A DNA stretch of 33,120 nucleotides from Discostella pseudostelligera (taxonomy: Eukaryota > Bacillariophyta > Thalassiosirophyceae > Thalassiosirales > Thalassiosiraceae), in assembly GCA_036940085.1 (NCBI GenBank), contig JALLBK010000529.1, positions 1 through 33,120 of the forward strand. The letters run 5' to 3'. Both the position numbers and the translations under genes were made by a program. The notes beneath the pieces are model-generated. The model was not told the DNA's origin. It ran no database searches and saw nothing but the letters and a program-made list of their open reading frames with translations. This document shows, piece by piece, positions 30,580 to 33,120 of the stretch; the stretch's first letter is position 1, and every line of letters starts with the position of its first letter.

Positions 30580-30658
30580 GATTATGATGAATGATGATGA
30601 TGATTATGATTATGATGAATGATGATGCTGATGATGATGATGATGATGATGATGATGC
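30577..30658. repeat. (GAT)n trinucleotide repeat
   Basis: This imperfect GAT/GATTAT repeat of about 80 bp begins at the start codon of the 620-aa gene and covers its proximal 5' leader. It ends in an uninterrupted ATG/GAT run (about 30631-30657), so it is likely length-polymorphic. Confidence 0.85.
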
Positions 30659-30873
30659 GGTCTCCGTCGTTTCATCTCTCCAGCCGGCATAATCTTGAAG
30701 GGCATTGGCATTGGTCGTCGGCCATGGTTGCGTCGGCCGTCATAATATTATTTTTTTGCATCTTCTTGTTACTTGTTGCTTGTTGTTGCTTTTGGCTTTA
30801 GGCTTTTGGGTGCACCGTCCGTCAGTCTGTCCATCAACGGTGACCACCCACTCTGTCTGACCGTCGTCGTCAA

Positions 30874-30902
30874 TGACGTGGCACGTGGCAGCATCCACGT
30901 GG
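30874..30902 (+). promoter_or_regulatory. Cluster of ACGT-core (bZIP-type) motifs
   Basis: TGACGTGGCACGTGGC (30874-30889) contains two overlapping ACGT-core sites, followed by the palindrome CCACGTGG (30895-30902). These fit G-box/bZIP consensus sequences. They lie about 40 bp upstream of the first ATG of the downstream gene and in the shared region with the divergent 620-aa gene. Confidence 0.45.
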
Positions 30903-30941
30903 AGGACTGAGCTTGACTCGACTCACTATCCTCAACACACC

Positions 30942-33120
30942 ATGACATCCAAAATCCAAGGCCAATTCCAATTTTATCTAACCATGACGCCTCTCCCTAC
31001 GCCTACGGCACCGCAGCTGCCCATGGCAAAAGTCATTCAGTCTAGCAGTATGCCGCTATCGACATTGACATTGCCGGCTTCTTCTCCAGCTTTGGCATCA
31101 TCAGCAATTGCAGCGCCAGCGCCCGCTGGGGCTGCGGCGGCGGCGTCATCGTCGGCATCGGCGTCACTGCCAGACATGCCACTGCCACCCATCTCGTCGA
31201 ACAATTCGACCACCACCATTGCCACTGCTGAATCATCGTCATCATCGCACTCCTCCTCCACAATCACACCCAAAATTTCGAATACTGCTGCCACGGCCGC
31301 CATCATCGCCGCAGCAGCCGCCGAAGCACGCAAGAAGCGTGAAGAGGCAGCATTGCAATTCACCTCGAATGAAGATGTACGACGAATGAAGTTTTTGGCA
31401 TTGCTGGCTGGACGGGGTGCGCCGGCATTACTTCTTGCTAATTCTGCTGCTACTAATTCTGGTGATGATGTGGCTAGTGCTTTAGCGTCAGCTGCAGGTG
31501 GTGGTAAAGGAGCGTCATTGTCATCATCCCGTCGTCCCATGTCATTGTTGCTACGAGAGCGTAGTGGCAGTGTGGGTGGGATGGGCATGCTTCAGCACGA
31601 ACAACAACAACAACAACTTCCTGAGAATAGTAATAGTAGTTCGAACAGTGCTACTACTACTACGACTTCTGCCTTGAAGAACAATGCAACTACTACTGCT
31701 AGTGGTACTACTGGTGGTGGTGTGGCCATGATGGATCCTTCAGTGGCAAAATCATCACTTGGCAAGGGCGGTGGTAGTACTTCACTCTCACAACCACCAA
31801 CTTCTACAACCACTTCACCTACAGTTGCATCAAATCATCATCNACCAATGAACTATCAACCAACCACCCCCACCAACCTCTCCCGTCGTCTCTTACACAA
31901 ATGTGGCGTAGGCTATCTCGACAACTCCCTCCCCCTCCTACTCTCCGCACTCTCCGATCGATTCCTGGCCACGATATTAGTCCAAGGTATGGCATGTCGT
32001 GATCGAAGATTGGAAGGATATAAAGCGTTATTGAAAGAGGGATATTTACGAAATAAGCATAGAAAGAGGGTGTGGAAAGAACGGAAACGGAGGGATAGAC
32101 GATTGGAGAAGGAGAGGATTAAAAAGAGAAAGTTGGCGGAAGAAGCTATACGGGAGGCGAAAGATTTGAAATCGGTAGTGTCGTCCAAGGGGAGTGGTAG
32201 TGGTAGTGGTAGCAGTAAGGGCGGTGGTACTTCTACCACAGCATTGTCAGGAAAGGAAGGCAAAGCCGTCAGTTCCGGAGGAGTGGCAGCAAGTACGACC
32301 ATGTTGTCAGGCAAAGGTGGTCCACTATTTCGACTGAGTGATGCCAATGTCGAGGCTGTACAAGAATACAAAAAGCATACGTTGGAATTGGATGCAGAGG
32401 AGGAATATTACAATTCGTTCAACAACAATGGCGTAGTAGTAGGGGAGGGGAATGAAGTCCAAGAGGAGGGGGGTGATAGGGATGCTACTATGGAGGAGGA
32501 CGAGGAGGAAGACGGATCTGATGAGAATGACGAGGACGAGGATGATGAATTAGATGATGAAGAATTAGATATGATGATGGAAGGAGAGGCGGAGGATGTG
32601 ACACAATACGATCTAAAGTTACGAGATTTGGTCCGTCCATTGAGTGCTTGGGGATTTGATATTACCAGTAAACTTGGTTTGTTGGACAATGCTACAAAAG
32701 GAGTATTTGGTGGTGGTGATGGTGGTGTGGATAGCGAGGAGGAGGAGGAGGATGACGAGAATGAAGAGGAGGATAATGCAGATGGGGATAATACTTCCAA
32801 TGCCGTGGATGGTGGAGGTCGTGGAGGTGGGAGGGGTGGGGAGGGTGTATTCGATGACGAAGACGAGGACGATATTATGGACGAGGCAATCAATTCGGAA
32901 GATGATGATGCCATTATTGGAGATGAAGGGGGAGGAGGAGGCGGTGGAGGTGGTGGGGGCACAAAGAGGAAGAAGCCAGTAGCATCAACGTCGACATCTC
33001 CTCCCAAGAAGAGAGTCAAGACAACAAAGAAAGCGGCGGTGGATGCTAGTGCAAGCGAGGCTGTCGGAGGATCCAAAAATGCTACAACTATTAGTAGCAG
33101 TGGTGATGGTGATGGAGCTG
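30942..33120 (+). CDS. Incomplete nuclear protein, possible TFIID-type histone fold
   Basis: This frame is open from ATG 30942 (alternative in-frame ATG 30984) to the window end, 726 codons without a stop, so the 3' part is missing. The first about 310 residues are Ser/Ala/Thr/Gly-rich. Near residues 312-360 comes an ordered helical unit, NLSRRLLHKCGVGYLDNSLP followed by LLLSALSDRFLATILVQGMACRDRR, then a very basic helix (KHRKRVWKERKRRDRR). The pattern resembles a TAF4- or TAF10-type histone fold, but I am unsure. Further on are Asp/Glu-rich runs, a conserved-looking YDLKLRDLVRPLSAWGFDIT, and basic nuclear-localisation-like clusters (TKRKKP, PPKKRVK). Position 31843 is an undetermined base (codon CNA). 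Minus-strand ORFs over this region are shadows of its repeats. Confidence 0.7.
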   Translation, partial: MTSKIQGQFQFYLTMTPLPTPTAPQLPMAKVIQSSSMPLSTLTLPASSPALASSAIAAPAPAGAAAAASSSASASLPDMPLPPISSNNSTTTIATAESSSSSHSSSTITPKISNTAATAAIIAAAAAEARKKREEAALQFTSNEDVRRMKFLALLAGRGAPALLLANSAATNSGDDVASALASAAGGGKGASLSSSRRPMSLLLRERSGSVGGMGMLQHEQQQQQLPENSNSSSNSATTTTTSALKNNATTTASGTTGGGVAMMDPSVAKSSLGKGGGSTSLSQPPTSTTTSPTVASNHHXPMNYQPTTPTNLSRRLLHKCGVGYLDNSLPLLLSALSDRFLATILVQGMACRDRRLEGYKALLKEGYLRNKHRKRVWKERKRRDRRLEKERIKKRKLAEEAIREAKDLKSVVSSKGSGSGSGSSKGGGTSTTALSGKEGKAVSSGGVAASTTMLSGKGGPLFRLSDANVEAVQEYKKHTLELDAEEEYYNSFNNNGVVVGEGNEVQEEGGDRDATMEEDEEEDGSDENDEDEDDELDDEELDMMMEGEAEDVTQYDLKLRDLVRPLSAWGFDITSKLGLLDNATKGVFGGGDGGVDSEEEEEDDENEEEDNADGDNTSNAVDGGGRGGGRGGEGVFDDEDEDDIMDEAINSEDDDAIIGDEGGGGGGGGGGGTKRKKPVASTSTSPPKKRVKTTKKAAVDASASEAVGGSKNATTISSSGDGDGA

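Noticed and set aside
31037..33076. Chain of minus-strand ORFs rich in Ser, Pro and Leu
   Set aside because: They are antisense shadows of the GAT/GGT/GAG repeats in the continuous plus-strand frame, with no protein-like motifs.

Overview
This is eukaryotic nuclear DNA, most likely from a stramenopile and probably a centric diatom. The evidence is short phase-consistent GT-AG introns (71-114 bp, plus one of 528 bp), single-exon housekeeping genes with organelle presequences, long Ser/Asn/Gln/Gly/Asp low-complexity runs encoded by trinucleotide repeats, and no bacterial operon structure. An axonemal gene (DRC4/GAS8 type) implies a life stage with a flagellum. Among diatoms that fits centric species with flagellated sperm rather than pennates. 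The species assignment is inference.

Layout. (1) About 1-5.7 kb: a tyrosine-recombinase (DIRS/PAT-like) retrotransposon on the minus strand, with gag, then RT-RNase H, then a tyrosine recombinase. gag and pol share a reading frame and are separated by one UGA. (2) 5.8-6.1 kb: a hairpin-rich stretch and a promoter with three TTCCCGC motifs. (3) 6.1-8.0 kb, plus: COQ2-type 4-hydroxybenzoate polyprenyltransferase (ubiquinone synthesis). (4) 8.3-13.6 kb, minus: a six-exon gene for a 1634-aa secreted mosaic protein with a CHIP-type Cys motif, a beta-rich region, a Cys-rich knot, an SGNH-hydrolase fold that has lost catalytic residues, vWA and PKD. (5) 13.6-15.3 kb: a non-coding divergent promoter region with a CCGAA-motif cluster and a decayed copy of the COQ2 3' end. 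(6) 15.3-21.4 kb, plus: a six-exon gene for a 1883-aa secreted protein with EGF-like repeats, Calx-beta and nine filamin-type repeats, three of which carry an inserted PA14 domain. (7) 21.6-22.9 kb, plus: DRC4/GAS8. (8) 23.2-26.1 kb, minus: a PX-domain protein in five exons. (9) 26.9-28.6 kb, plus: organellar tyrosyl-tRNA synthetase. (10) 28.7-30.6 kb, minus: an unrecognised 620-aa protein. (11) 30.9 kb to the window end, plus: an incomplete nuclear protein with a possible TFIID-type histone fold.

How the genes relate. Most are unconnected single-copy genes. The notable block is 8.3-22.9 kb: two very large secreted multidomain proteins transcribed divergently from one 1.7-kb region, followed by a flagellar axoneme gene. 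This invites the hypothesis of a gamete-surface or flagellum-surface function, but sequence alone does not establish it. All spliced models were built by hand from donor/acceptor sites and phase agreement. They should be treated as good predictions, not transcripts.
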